In this document: piece by piece, positions 34,391 to 44,460 of the stretch
Layout: the number at the start of each line of letters is the position of its first letter
How positions within the stretch are numbered: the stretch's first letter is position 1
From: Deltaproteobacteria bacterium
GTDB lineage: Bacteria > Desulfobacterota > Syntrophorhabdia > Syntrophorhabdales > Syntrophorhabdaceae
Assembly: GCA_029777945.1 (NCBI GenBank)
Contig: JAKORG010000033.1
Span: 1-44,684, forward strand
Length of the DNA stretch: 44,684 nucleotides
Direction of reading: 5' to 3'
Program-made: the position numbers and the translations under genes
The notes under the pieces: model-generated
The model's input: only the letters and a program-made list of their open reading frames with translations
What the model was told of the DNA's origin: nothing
The model's database searches: none

Positions 34391-34763
34391 GATTTTTATC
34401 CTCCTTGGTTATGGCACTGTCTTCTCCACATCTATCCTTTTTCTTCTTCTCCTCTTCCATCTTCTTTAGATCTTCTTCAAACAGGGGGTTATGGGTGAGC
34501 TGCGTCTTTATAAGATCAAGTTGAGCCTGAAAGACCCCATCCATTGGTTCTTTCAATGCATAGTGCATCCACTTACCGACCCTTCTGCCTTTTATTAACC
34601 CCGAATTTTTTAGATAGGCAAGATGCCTGGATACCTTGGACTGAGGTTCATTAAAGATCGCCATTAAATCACACACACAGAGCTCACCGTGCATAAGAAG
34701 CATAAGAATCCTGAGCCTCATCTCCTCTGAAAGTGCCTTAAAAAGCTGGGTCATCTGTTCCAT
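34368..34763 (-). CDS. arsR: Arsenic-responsive repressor ArsR
   Basis: The 131-residue winged-helix repressor has the classic metalloid site [11 protein letters not shown] in helix 3 (two Cys separated by one residue) and recognition helix [16 protein letters not shown]. The C-terminus is a long Lys/Glu tail with one extra Cys. As(III) binding should release the operator at 34787-34810. It overlaps the ACR3 gene by 23 bp. Confidence 0.94.
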   Translation of the reverse strand: MEQMTQLFKALSEEMRLRILMLLMHGELCVCDLMAIFNEPQSKVSRHLAYLKNSGLIKGRRVGKWMHYALKEPMDGVFQAQLDLIKTQLTHNPLFEEDLKKMEEEKKKKDRCGEDSAITKEDKNHGKRTDK

Positions 34764-34786
34764 TTTGCACCGTAAAAATTATATTT

Positions 34787-34841
34787 TCATATTCGTTTAT
34801 ACGGATATGATATTTTATCCTAAGTAGATTTTCTGTGTCAA
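34787..34841 (-). promoter_or_regulatory. ars operon promoter and ArsR operator
   Basis: On the minus strand TTGACA (34841-34836), an 18-bp spacer and TAAAAT (34817-34812). Immediately downstream an inverted repeat, TCATATTCG (34787-34795) and CGGATATGA (34802-34810), matches at 8 of 9 positions, a fitting ArsR dimer site. Confidence 0.7.
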
Positions 34842-34948
34842 GGATAAAAAATCCACTTCGCAGGTGGAATTAGCAATTGATATGAATTTTTAATTTTTTA
34901 TTTTACATGCAAAAACTATGTCGATAGAATAACTTAGAAACGTCTGAA

Positions 34949-36229
34949 ATGGAAAAGGACATACCAAAAACTATAAGATACAGATGGCATATATTCTGGA
35001 TACTTTCCATCCAGTATCTTTTTGTGTATTTTCACAGGGTATGTCCTGCTGTTGTGGCAAGTGATCTTATGAAATCTTTCAATTTATCCGGTACTTCATT
35101 AGGCATACTTGCCTCTGTCTATTTTTATTCATACGGTGTTATGCAGATTCCGGTAGGAATACTATCTGACCGATGGGGGCCAAAAAAGGTAATAACACTC
35201 TTTAGTCTTGTAGCTGCATGTGGTTCTATTATGTTTGGTATTTCTCATCATTTTAATATGGCTATTATATCCCGTATTTTTGTAGGTCTTGGTGTATCTG
35301 CTATTTTTATTGGAACTATGAAGCTCCTTTCCCATTGGTTCAAAAGTATTGAATATGCCCGTATATCAGGAACATTAATGTCTATTGGGGGTGTTGGATG
35401 GCTCCTTGCTACAACGCCACTCGCCATTGCTGCCCAAACTTTTGGTTGGCGAGGGTCTTTTATTATAGTAGGAATTATATCACTTTTCCTTGTTGCCATT
35501 ACCTGGTGGGTTGTGGCTGATACCCCTTCAAAAAAAGGTCTTCCTGAAATAGTAGAACAATCCAATACTGGGACAAAATTAACTGCTGGAGGATTAAAAA
35601 ATATCACTTCCATATTTAAAGAAAGACATTTCTGGGCAATAGCGATCTGGTTTATAATGAGGGGAGGTGCTTTATTTGGTTTTTTTGGTCTATGGGCAGG
35701 GCCATATCTTATGGATATTTATAATCTCTCTTATTATGAATCTGGGAATATCCTTTCAATGGTGGCGTTTGCCATGATTTTTTTAAGCCCAGTTCTTGGC
35801 TACCTATCTGATAAAATATTATCTAGTAGAAAAAAGATTCTTGTTGGGACATCGATTATCAATGTTTTATGCTGGATTGTAATGTTATTGTATTTTGATA
35901 GACTTTCTATTATTGGTCTTTATATCTTATTTTTCTTTATGGGTATTACAATAAGTTCTGTAGGCACTATAGCAATAATTGCAACTAAGGAATATTTTCC
36001 GACCGAGATTGCAGGGACATCAATGGGTGCCATGAATATATTTCCTTTTTTAGGTGGATTGGCCTTTCAGCCCCTTTTAGGGTACATTCTTGATAAATCA
36101 GGCAAGATTAATGATTCCTATTTGCCTTTAGGGTACAGGTCAATTATATGTCTGCTTTTTTTTACAAGTGTCCTTGCACTTATAAGCATTCTGTTTTCCA
36201 GGGACACAATGAAAAAATATAATACATAA
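34949..36229 (+). CDS. Major facilitator superfamily transporter
   Basis: The 426-residue carrier has 12 TMs. Its loop 2-3 motif is GILSDRWGPKKVI, and the N-terminus (FWILSIQYLFVYFHRVCPAVVASDLMKSF) is typical of the anion:cation symporter/GlpT-like branch. A second-half loop motif is GYLSDKILSSRKKI. Substrates in this branch are often organic acids or sugar phosphates; arsenic-type substrates are possible given the neighbours but unproven. It diverges from the ars operon, with the ars promoter and a short AT-rich region between. The ribosome site is weak. Confidence 0.85.
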   Translation: MEKDIPKTIRYRWHIFWILSIQYLFVYFHRVCPAVVASDLMKSFNLSGTSLGILASVYFYSYGVMQIPVGILSDRWGPKKVITLFSLVAACGSIMFGISHHFNMAIISRIFVGLGVSAIFIGTMKLLSHWFKSIEYARISGTLMSIGGVGWLLATTPLAIAAQTFGWRGSFIIVGIISLFLVAITWWVVADTPSKKGLPEIVEQSNTGTKLTAGGLKNITSIFKERHFWAIAIWFIMRGGALFGFFGLWAGPYLMDIYNLSYYESGNILSMVAFAMIFLSPVLGYLSDKILSSRKKILVGTSIINVLCWIVMLLYFDRLSIIGLYILFFFMGITISSVGTIAIIATKEYFPTEIAGTSMGAMNIFPFLGGLAFQPLLGYILDKSGKINDSYLPLGYRSIICLLFFTSVLALISILFSRDTMKKYNT

Positions 36230-36290
36230 TTTCTACTGCCTATTTAAAGCCTTTAAGTTTTATATCCAGCTTTGGCATAGTTTGATTCTT

Positions 36291-36794
36291 CTATTTTTGT
36301 TTGTAATTAAGAGCTTTATTTAGGTAATCTTCAATTTTTTTATCCCAGCAAGTTGTTTCTCTTAACCCCTGCTTTATAGTCTCCAAATATTTTTCACTGG
36401 GTTTGTTTAATTCATTTGTCCAGCAACCTGTAATGGTTTTAATTTCCAATCCATCTTTTTCGCCTATAAGTATGATTTTATTGTACCAGCCCTTTCCTTC
36501 TTGGTCATGTATATCTTCGAACTGACTCTGGCTTACTTTCCACAGCCTGACCACTGCATGATAATCAGGATTTGGTTCTTCTTCACAACTTAAAAAAGCA
36601 ACACCACCGTTATTCCACCTTGATGAATGTTTAGCAAAATATAATCTATAGGGCACATATTGCCATCCAAGGTCTTCTGGCGGGGTTTTATCAATGCATC
36701 CTTTATAATCTTTATTTTGAAATTTACCTCCATTGATATAAACCATAAAGCGTTCTTTAAGAAGATTTGAACCATAGGCAGCATAAATTACCAT
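36291..36794 (-). CDS. Gamma-glutamylcyclotransferase-like (AIG2/BtrG fold) protein
   Basis: The 167-residue protein opens with the family motif VIYAAYGSNLL, the glycine-rich substrate loop of the cyclotransferase fold. Later parts fit the barrel: GGVAFLSCEEEPNPDYHAVV, then LWKVSQSQFEDIHDQEGKGWYNKI. The usual acid/base Glu may be in the DIHDQEGKG region, but I cannot assign it firmly. Members split gamma-glutamyl dipeptides or modify amines. The gene is single, flanked by the MFS gene (convergent) and a dispersed repeat. Confidence 0.75.
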   Translation of the reverse strand: MVIYAAYGSNLLKERFMVYINGGKFQNKDYKGCIDKTPPEDLGWQYVPYRLYFAKHSSRWNNGGVAFLSCEEEPNPDYHAVVRLWKVSQSQFEDIHDQEGKGWYNKIILIGEKDGLEIKTITGCWTNELNKPSEKYLETIKQGLRETTCWDKKIEDYLNKALNYKQK

Positions 36795-36826
36795 GCCATC
36801 TCCTTCCTTTTACAACTTCTATTTTG

Positions 36827-37022
36827 GTAAAATAGAGCCAACCCTTGACCGCCTATTTCCCCTTTACTGTTATGGATAAATACTTTTAAATCTACCTTTT
36901 GGTTTAAATATACGCAAACTACACATACATATTAATCAACTCATATAGATTAACCATTATGTGAAAGATAGGGTCAATATAATTTGTTAAATGTCAAGGG
37001 TTGACATTGATTCTGATTTTAC
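36827..37022 (-). repeat. MITE-like dispersed repeat, fullest copy (C)
   Basis: It has an 11-bp perfect terminal inverted repeat, CAACCCTTGAC at 36839-36849 and GTCAAGGGTTG at 36993-37003. A GTAAAAT (36827-36833) and ATTTTAC (37016-37022) lie outside these in mirrored orientation. The interior matches copy B (22817) nearly throughout and copy A (922) in part. No coding capacity. Target duplications are not obvious. Confidence 0.75.
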
Positions 37023-37100
37023 GCTGTTTCCCTTGCCAGCTTTCTACACCTCGTAAGTGTAATCGTTGTAGGCTATAAATACAAAAAATAGTAATATTTT

Positions 37101-37495
37101 ATGGATTACAGGTCCAAAAATATTTACACATTGCAGGATTACACGTATAATAAGACTATGATAAAGAGACACATCTATGACAGAATAGATAAATTCACCA
37201 ATAATTACAATGTCTTAATTATATGTAGTCCATGGGAGGTTGGTAAAACAACGCTGGTCAAAGAGTATATAGCCGGAAGCCCTGCAAAATCAAAATTTGA
37301 GACTGGAGACGATATAAGAATTAAAGAGGTGTTCTCTTCTAAAAAGATATTAGAAAAGTTTTTTTCTCAAGCAATGAATTGTTGGTTATAGATGAGGCTC
37401 AAAGGATTAATAATTTGGGGATTAGGATAAAAATTGCCATTAACAATTTGAAAAAATGTGAAATTTATACTCATCGGTTCATCATCTTTTAGTTT
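37101..37495 (+). pseudogene. AAA-type ATPase (AAA_14/DUF4143 type), 5' fragment, frameshifted
   Basis: The start reads IYDRIDKFTNNYNVLIICSP, then WEVGKTTLVKEYI, a Walker A region in the style of GPRQVGKTT ATPases. After a frameshift near 37375 the Walker B follows as LLVIDEAQRINNLGIRIKIA. The sequence ends soon afterwards, lacking the rest of the roughly 400-residue family. These ATPases are often mobile and decayed. Confidence 0.65.
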
Positions 37496-37547
37496 GAAAT
37501 AGGGTGGTTTATAAACATTGAAGATAAATTAAGGAGGCCTATTTAAG

Positions 37548-38753
37548 ATGAAAATAGCATTGATTACAGGTATTACAGGCCAGGATGGAAGCTACCTTGC
37601 CGAGTATCTTCTCTCAAAAGGCTATGAGGTTCACGGCCTAATAAGGCGGGCAAGCACATTTAATACTGGACGCATAGATCATATATACACAGACCCACAT
37701 AATCCCAATGCAAAACTCTTCCTCCACTATGGTGATTTATCTGATGCAGGCCAGCTTACAAATCTCATATACAATATAAACCCCAGCGAGGTCTACCATT
37801 TAGGTGCCCAAAGCCATGTCCGCGTAAGCTTTGATATGCCTGAATACACAGGTGATATAACAGCACTGGGGACTACAAGGCTGCTTGAGGCCATCCGCAG
37901 AAGCGGCATCAAAACCCGATTCTACCAGGCATCATCCTCAGAGATGTTCGGCGCATCTGCCCCTCCCCAGAACGAGAAGACCCCTTTTTATCCAAGAAGC
38001 CCCTATGGTGCTGCCAAGGTTTATGCATACTGGATGACTGTGAACTACAGAGAGGCATATGACCTATTTGCAGTAAATGGTATCCTATTCAACCATGAAT
38101 CTCCCCGTCGTGGTGAGACATTTGTAACGAGAAAGATTACCCGGGCTGTGGCCAGCATTCTAAAAGGAAACCAGAAAAAACTCTACTTGGGCAACTTGAA
38201 TGCAAAACGTGACTGGGGATTTGCCCCAGAATATGTGGAGATGATGCACCTTATGCTTGAGCAGGATTCACCTGATGACTATGTGGTGGGCACAGGCGAG
38301 AGTCATACTGTAAGGGAATTTGTAGAGATAGCCTTCCGGTATGTGGGGATAGAGGTTGAATGGAGAGGAGATGGTGTTTCTGAAAAGGGTATAATAAAGT
38401 CCTGTTCAAGGTTCAATGTTCAATGTTCTACGTTAGAAAAGGACGAACAAAACAAATCCCTGGATCTTGAACATAGAACTTTGAACCCAGGCGATGTGAT
38501 TATCGAGATAGATCCCCGATATTTTCGTCCAACAGAGGTGGAATATCTGCAGGCAGATATTACAAAGGCAAAAGAAAGGTTAAACTGGCAGCCCCGCACA
38601 ACCTTTGAAGAGCTTGCCAAGATAATGGTCGATTATGATATGAAGCTAATCGGTCTTGAACCCCCTGGTGAAGGCATTAAAATATGTCAGGATAAGGGTT
38701 TTTGCTATACCAATCACCAGCTTAGTTTTTCAACTGCCAGTGAGGGTGATTGA
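37548..38753 (+). CDS. gmd: GDP-mannose 4,6-dehydratase with repeat-derived insertion
   Basis: This 401-residue SDR enzyme converts GDP-mannose to GDP-4-keto-6-deoxymannose, the first step to GDP-fucose and related sugars. It has the NADP motif [11 protein letters not shown], catalytic SSSEMFG with Tyr153 and Lys157 (YGAAK), and [16 protein letters not shown]. Usual length is about 345-375. Residues about 284-314, before [14 protein letters not shown], are an extra stretch encoded by a palindromic repeat (38401-38491) that keeps the frame. This loop is near the surface in known structures, so activity may survive. AAGGAGG precedes the start. The next gene begins one base after its stop. Confidence 0.93.
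   Translation: MKIALITGITGQDGSYLAEYLLSKGYEVHGLIRRASTFNTGRIDHIYTDPHNPNAKLFLHYGDLSDAGQLTNLIYNINPSEVYHLGAQSHVRVSFDMPEYTGDITALGTTRLLEAIRRSGIKTRFYQASSSEMFGASAPPQNEKTPFYPRSPYGAAKVYAYWMTVNYREAYDLFAVNGILFNHESPRRGETFVTRKITRAVASILKGNQKKLYLGNLNAKRDWGFAPEYVEMMHLMLEQDSPDDYVVGTGESHTVREFVEIAFRYVGIEVEWRGDGVSEKGIIKSCSRFNVQCSTLEKDEQNKSLDLEHRTLNPGDVIIEIDPRYFRPTEVEYLQADITKAKERLNWQPRTTFEELAKIMVDYDMKLIGLEPPGEGIKICQDKGFCYTNHQLSFSTASEGD
38401..38491 (+). repeat. Palindromic GTTCAA-type repeat inserted in gmd
   Basis: The left arm (38404-38429) is made of GTTCAA/ATGTTC words and the right arm (38465-38488) of the complementary TTGAACAT/GAAC words, around a 35-bp centre. It has no stop in the gmd frame. The same words occur three times in fcl. 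Confidence 0.85.
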
Positions 38754-38754
38754 G

Positions 38755-39978
38755 ATGGAAAAAGAAAGTAAAATATCGGTGTTAGGTGCCACAGGTCTTG
38801 TAGGGGGTGCAATACTGCGCAATCTCATAGATAAAGGATACAAAGATATAATTGCTACCTATAACAAAACTACACCTCCCCAATTAAAAGGCGTAAAATT
38901 CGTGCAGGTGAACCTCACAAGACAAAATGATACAGAGGAATTCTTTAATGCATTTAAACCTGAATATGTCTTTCTTGCTGCAGCAAGGGTAGGGGGCATC
39001 CTTGCCAATAACACATATAAGGCCCAGTTCATTTATGAAAATATGGCCATTGCCTTAAATGTCATAGATGCTGCCTTTAGGTATAGGGCAAAGAAGCTTC
39101 TCAATTTAGGTTCGTCTTGTATTTATCCAAAATTTGCACCACAGCCCATGAAAGAAGAGCACCTCCTCACCGGTCTACTTGAGCCTACCAATGAACCCTA
39201 TGCCATAGCAAAGATCTCTGCTATCAAGCTCTGTCGCTATTACAACGAGCAGTATGGCACAAACTTCATCTCTTCCATGCCCACAAATCTCTACGGCCCA
39301 GGGGATAACTTTAATCTTGAGACATCTCACGTTTTACCAGCACTTATTAGAAAGTTCCACCTTGCAAGGCTACTGGAACTAAAAGATATGGAAGGCATAA
39401 AAAAGGACCTTCAAATATACCCGATCGGCTTTGGTTTAGATAATAAGATAGACTTTAATAAACCCGACACTGTATTAGAGGCCCTCTCCACAGTAGGTAT
39501 CACTATCAATGATAACGTTAAATCTCGAACCCCCAACCTCGAACATAGAACCTCGAACGTTGAACTAAAAATCTGGGGCACAGGTGAGGTCTTTCGTGAA
39601 TTCCTCTATGTAGATGATTTGGCCCAGGCGTGCATTTATCTGATGGAGAATGTAGATGCCTGGGATCTATCACCCTCTCATCCATATAATCTCGAACATG
39701 GAACGAAAAAACGTGAACAACTAAACCTACCTGACTATTTTGTAAATATTGGAACCGGTGAAGATATTAAGATCAAGGAATTGGCCACTCTAATAAAAGG
39801 TATAGTTGGCTTTCAAGGTAATGTTTTATATGACACATCAAAACCCGATGGCACACCAAAAAAGCTACTCGATGTAAGTAAGATTAAGAAACTGGGCTGG
39901 CAGCCAAAAATAGCCCTTAAAGAGGGAATAAAAAAGGTGTATAAATCTTATGTTCGAGGTTCAATGTTTCAAGCCTAA
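38755..39978 (+). CDS. fcl: GDP-L-fucose synthase (epimerase/reductase) with repeat insertions
   Basis: The 407-residue SDR enzyme is the second step to GDP-L-fucose (3,5-epimerisation and 4-reduction). It has the cofactor motif GATGLVGGAI, SSCIYPKFAPQPMKEEHLL, Tyr149 and Lys153 (YAIAK) and PTNLYGPGDNF. The true start is ATG at 38755 with GAGGGTGA upstream, 1 bp after gmd. It is longer than the usual 310-320 residues. Part is the extra helical segment seen in some homologues (about 200-250), but residues 256-271, about 311-323 and the final eight (VRGSMFQA) come from the GTTCAA-type repeat. The gene pair suggests fucose or a derivative in surface polysaccharide. Confidence 0.92.
   Translation: MEKESKISVLGATGLVGGAILRNLIDKGYKDIIATYNKTTPPQLKGVKFVQVNLTRQNDTEEFFNAFKPEYVFLAAARVGGILANNTYKAQFIYENMAIALNVIDAAFRYRAKKLLNLGSSCIYPKFAPQPMKEEHLLTGLLEPTNEPYAIAKISAIKLCRYYNEQYGTNFISSMPTNLYGPGDNFNLETSHVLPALIRKFHLARLLELKDMEGIKKDLQIYPIGFGLDNKIDFNKPDTVLEALSTVGITINDNVKSRTPNLEHRTSNVELKIWGTGEVFREFLYVDDLAQACIYLMENVDAWDLSPSHPYNLEHGTKKREQLNLPDYFVNIGTGEDIKIKELATLIKGIVGFQGNVLYDTSKPDGTPKKLLDVSKIKKLGWQPKIALKEGIKKVYKSYVRGSMFQA
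39522..39566 (-). repeat. GTTCAA-type repeat inserted in fcl (first)
   Basis: Words of CTCGAACATAGAACCTCGAAC and GTTGAAC. It encodes SRTPNLEHRTSNVE; the LEHRT peptide is shared with the gmd insertion. Confidence 0.8.
39689..39722 (-). repeat. GTTCAA-type repeat inserted in fcl (second)
   Basis: CTCGAACATGGAACG and GTGAACAA, encoding NLEHGTKKREQ, just before the conserved NIGTGEDIKI strand. A shorter relative of the first insertion. Confidence 0.7.
39949..39973 (+). repeat. GTTCAA-type repeat at the 3' end of fcl (third)
   Basis: TGTTCGAGGTTCAATGTTTC in plus orientation. It supplies the last codons of fcl (VRGSMF), so it may have replaced the original C-terminus. Confidence 0.65.
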
Positions 39979-40107
39979 AGACACCTGTCTATACTTTGCT
40001 CTTTTTCCAAAAAAGGTGATTTAAATCATTGCGTTTTTTTATATAGTATTTACATTAGATATAGCTTTAAAAAAAATATAAAATATATAAAACGAAAGGA
40101 AATGAAC

Positions 40108-41283
40108 ATGAATTTAAAAACACTTTATACTGAAAATATAAAAAATTTTTTAAAGTTGTTGTTGATGGGTCTCTGTATGACAGTATTTTTATTTTCCCAG
40201 GTCTTTTCTCAACAAAAAGATGAACAAAAAAAAGACCCACCCCCACCTCTATTAAGTGTAGAATTGCCAAAAGATGCTGAGGGATTTTTCAAAGATGCCG
40301 AGAGAATTTTAGAGAATGATTTAGCTGGCGCCATTCGTCTTTATGAAATGGGACTTATTTTAAAACCAGATGCATGGGATAAAAGAAAAAGGCTTGCCTC
40401 ACTTTATGAAAAACAAAATCAGTTAGGCCTTGCCATATCTGAATATGAGACTATTAATAAGACAACAGGTTCAAAGGAGAGTTTTTTAGACCTGATAAGG
40501 TCAATGGAAAAGGCAAATTTTATTAAAGCCGCTGCAGATAATGCAGCAAACGCATTTAAAAAATATCCCGATGAACCAGTATTTCTCTATCTTTCAGGTG
40601 AATTGTTCTATAAATCTGGAGAATTAAATCAAGCCTTAAAGGCTTTACAGGAGTTCATAAGACTAAAACCTACAGAAGGTAAGGCTTTCTTTATAATAGG
40701 TTCTATCTATGAAAAATTAAATAAACCTAAAGATGCATTACTTAACTATATTCGTGCCGGTGAGCTAATAAAAGATGACAGAGATATTAACGATGCTATA
40801 AAAAGATTCCAGGCAAAGACCTTTAATATATCAGATCTTTCTATTTTTATACCTGATGGTTGGATAAGAGATAAGGATAGACTTTTAAGTATGGATGGTA
40901 GTCAATCTATTAATTTTTATGTAGACACAAAAGGAGACCCTGAAAAAATTGCTATAAAATATGCTAAGAATGTTATGCTATATGGCCTTTTTACAGATGA
41001 AGCACTAAAGTCATACGAAGAACTTAGAAAAAATTTAAAAAAAGACACTCCCCAAATACCAATACCTTTTATCCGTGCCAGAAATATAGAAGGCAAAAAT
41101 TCTGCAAAGATGGTATCTATCTCAACAGGGGAGATAGCTCATACAAATATAGAATCTTCGGTGGCAATCTCAATGCTTTATAAAGATAAGGTCTATACAA
41201 TAGCATGGAAAGCCGAGGATATTGCAGAAAAGGGTGAAAAGATACTAATTGAACTTTTTGAGCAGGCAGTGTGGTTGCCTTAG
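40108..41283 (+). CDS. Secreted TPR-repeat protein
   Basis: The protein has about 391 residues. The signal peptide (FLKLLLMGLCMTVFLFSQVFS) is followed by a Lys/Pro-rich linker. At least four tetratricopeptide repeats follow (about 55-230; LAGAIRLYEMGLILKP, GLAISEYETI, LNQALKALQEFIRLKPTEG, PKDALLNYIRAGELI). The C-terminal half (about 240-391) is an alpha/beta domain with FIPDGWIRDKDRLLSM and SSVAISMLYKDKVYTIAWKA, resembling no family I can name. The start at 40108 has AAAGGAA at better spacing than the in-frame ATG at 40102. It lies 24 bp upstream of the large coiled-coil gene, probably in one operon; both are exported, suggesting a cell-envelope complex. Confidence 0.75.
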   Translation: MNLKTLYTENIKNFLKLLLMGLCMTVFLFSQVFSQQKDEQKKDPPPPLLSVELPKDAEGFFKDAERILENDLAGAIRLYEMGLILKPDAWDKRKRLASLYEKQNQLGLAISEYETINKTTGSKESFLDLIRSMEKANFIKAAADNAANAFKKYPDEPVFLYLSGELFYKSGELNQALKALQEFIRLKPTEGKAFFIIGSIYEKLNKPKDALLNYIRAGELIKDDRDINDAIKRFQAKTFNISDLSIFIPDGWIRDKDRLLSMDGSQSINFYVDTKGDPEKIAIKYAKNVMLYGLFTDEALKSYEELRKNLKKDTPQIPIPFIRARNIEGKNSAKMVSISTGEIAHTNIESSVAISMLYKDKVYTIAWKAEDIAEKGEKILIELFEQAVWLP

Positions 41284-41307
41284 ATAAAATGAAAGGAGTC
41301 AAAATTA

Positions 41308-44300
41308 ATGAAAGTATTTACATTTTATAAAAATTTAAAAGGTGGCAAAAGTTGCCTTTTTTTTAAGGTTCTTTTTAAGTTTTTTCTTTTAGTTTTATTA
41401 TTTTTTACATGTCCATCCTATGTATTAGCCCAAAGTGTTTCATATGAGGACTATAAAGAGGCATACACTAGGATATAGAATCTTTCTAATGAGATTAGAA
41501 TGAATGAGGGTGCGGTAGGCCAGGCTCTTTCTGAGGCCATGCAGGCAAAATATGGAGAACTTAATAGATGGCAGGCCCTGGATGACAAAATGGCTGGACT
41601 TGGCATGTCAATTGAGAGAAACCTCCCTGAGATTTCAAGAAATCTTGTTATTGTCAGGGCATTTGACCCAGATTTCAATAATCCCTATGTAGCCCTCGGT
41701 AGGACCTTTGAAGGTCATTTAAATATGGCTAAAAATAAGAAAAAAGAATTACTCGATATGGCTAAAGGTGAAAACGAAAAACTCAACAAAATTAACAAAA
41801 TGATTTCAAACGTAGATAAGGAACTATTAAATGCAGCAAAAGGGCTTATAGGTGCTACATTAGAAGGCTTTCTCCCTGACGAGATATCCCTTGTAGGTGA
41901 GGCATCTGTTATTGTCCTTGGTGCTTATTTTGGACCTCCTGGCATCGTAGCTGCAGGTATTGCATGGGGTGCAGCAGGAACTTTTAATGCAATGATAAAC
42001 CTCTATTATAACACTAAAGGAGCAGCAGACCAGACAAAGGTATTAAGTGAAATGAAGCAAGGACTTTTAAAACAAAAGAGTAATTTGGAGAAAAATATAG
42101 AAACACTTATGAGTGGTGCAAGAGAGATGGAGGAGATTGAAAAGATTTTAGAAAAGCACGAGAAAAAAATGAATGAATATAAAGAAAAGATAAAGGCTGC
42201 TATAAATGGCTGGAACGAGCAATCTAAGGCGGCCTTTGAAAACAAAAAGAAGAAGATTGAAGAAGAGATAAAAAAAAGCTTATCAGAAAAAAAATACGGA
42301 AGTGAAGTCGGTCTATGCAATGGAAATAAGGTAACCCTTTCTCCGAGTGCCTATGAGGGAGAAGTTAATTCTATGGTATCTCAACTGGAATCATACACCC
42401 GTTCTGTGGAAGACGGTGGAGACCCTGATAATTTTTATTCCTTTATTGTAGATTGGCATAATAAAATGAGCGATGAATATAAAAAAAGATATGATGATTA
42501 TAAAAATAAATTAGATTCATATAATAATACTTCATATTCCTGTTCTCGTTCAGCTGGTGAATGGTGGGATGAAGGATGGTGGAAAAGGTACTGTAGTTGT
42601 GTTATCTCTTCTCAAACAACATATGCAAATTCATATATAGAACTAACAAAAACAACATCCATATACTATAATGTATCAAAAGTTTTTTATTATTTTGAAG
42701 ATAGAGTAAAAAACGCTATTAGAGCAAGAACAAAGGAATTTTTCAATGCATGGGGATTATGGGAAACCAAATTCAGAGATGCTAATACAAAAGTATACAA
42801 TGTAATAGATGATGTGCCTTATTATGTAGAACATTGGAAGCAACGCTCTGAAAAACTTGATGACGAGATAAAGCATGCCTTAGACTGGGGTGGAAATATT
42901 GTTGATATCAGAAATGGTCTTTTAGCCACCGCACAACAGTTAAAAGACATTGACAAAAAAGTAAAAGAGGCATCTAAGAGATATGATGAGATAAACACCG
43001 AGCGAATGCTCATATCCAACCAGGCTCAGTCTGAACTTACAAGTATGCTAAACAAATGGGGGAGATTAATAGGATATTATTGTAATTTAAACTTACCATG
43101 GTTAGGCGAAAGGGCTGAATTTGTTTCCTACGCAAAGGATGTAGAAAAAGGTATAGCCCACTACTCTGAAAGGATAAAAAATGAATTTAAAGTGATTGAA
43201 CCTGAACATCTCGTTAAAGCGAGAAAAACAGACTTTATCAGCATTGCATCTATATATGAAAATAAGGCAAAGGAGCTTGAGTTTTATGTAGACTGGATAA
43301 ATACATATCGCCATAGACTTGCCGGCGCAGTAGACATCTTGAATCGGATAAGCCATGAGACAACGAAGGAGAGTTTTTATGCAACAAGAGATAAGGATAA
43401 ACTAAAAAATGAATTAGCTGGTCCACCCTGGTCATCAATTGCCCAAGAGATCGATAAATTTATATCCAAAGAGGATTTTTCACAACTTCCATGGGCACGA
43501 TTTAATCCTTATGAAGAGCTAAATTTATGGCAGAAAATCTATGCAGCACAACAAATACTTATCTCAAAGCTTGAAAAAAATGCCCGCTATTATATACAGA
43601 TTCGTTCAAGTGGAGGATTTCAGCCTGTTTCTGACCAGATAATCAGACCATTAGAAGATAATTGGAAAAGGTTAAGACAACTATGTGAACGTTATGATAA
43701 TCTTGCAAAACCTGAAAGGGAGGCATTAATGAAAACACCAGAAGAGATAAGTAAGGCAGCACAGCTTGTAATTGAAACCTATTCTAAGATGCCATCACTT
43801 TCTAAAGACATAATAGCCCGTGAACACTATCGGTTCAGTCAAGCCTATTCTTGGCTTGGGACCTATATCGGAAATAAACTGGAGGCCCTAAAGCCTGCAC
43901 TTTTACCGCCTACAAACTCTGTTGCAGTCCAGCTTGACAACCTGTTACTCAATTATTCTGCATTGTATGATAAATGGAAAAAGGATCAAGAAGAGGCACA
44001 AAGAAGGATGGAAGAGGAACGTCGTAAATTTGAAGAAGAACAAAAGAGAAGGGAAGAGGAAGAGAAAAGACAGGCCGAGCGTTCAATAGATAGTATTAAG
44101 GCATTATATACAAATTTTAAAAACGCCTATGAATCAAAAAACGACGCCCTTGTAGTAAGCTTTCTCAGCAAAAACTGGCAGGCAACGGATGGCACTACCA
44201 TCTCAGATATCCAGAAAAATCTAAGGAATACATTTCGTGTTTTCGATGAAGTAAGATGGGTTATCCAGAATCTAAACATACAGCCCCAGGGTTCAAATAT

Positions 44301-44460
44301 ATACCAGGTAACCTATGACCTCACGATTACAGGGAGGATTTACAAGAGAAACTTAAAACACGAAGAGAAATCTACTGTAACGGAAAGGGTAATCTTAGAT
44401 AACAAAGGTAAGGCGTATATAGATTCTACACTTGGAGGGAGGTTCTGGATAGTTAATTAA
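41308..44460 (+). pseudogene. ~1050-residue secreted coiled-coil protein with early in-frame TAG
   Basis: From ATG at 41308 (AAAGGAG site) a signal peptide (FFLLVLLFFTCPSYVLAQ) leads into the protein, but TAG at 41476-41478 interrupts it at codon 57 (EAYTRI-stop-NLSNEIR). From there 990 codons are open. They encode long charged helices, a small hydrophobic hairpin (about 181-234; VIVLGAYFGPPGIVAAGIAWGAA) and a Cys-containing middle (YCSCVIS). An Arg/Glu-rich coiled coil (about 885-925) and a C-terminal NTF2-like domain (SIDSIKALYTNFKNAYES, VTYDLTITGRIY) follow. Without readthrough an internal start at 41500 would lose the signal peptide. The long clean frame suggests a recent change, readthrough or an error. 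Function unknown. Confidence 0.7.
41340..41364 (+). terminator. Terminator-like hairpin inside the start of the coiled-coil gene
   Basis: GGCAA, AAG, TTGCC followed by eight T, about 60 bp after the TPR gene stop and within codons 12-19 of the next gene. The stem is only 5 bp. It may partly terminate the TPR transcript and so attenuate the downstream gene, or simply reflect Lys/Phe-rich coding. Confidence 0.4.
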
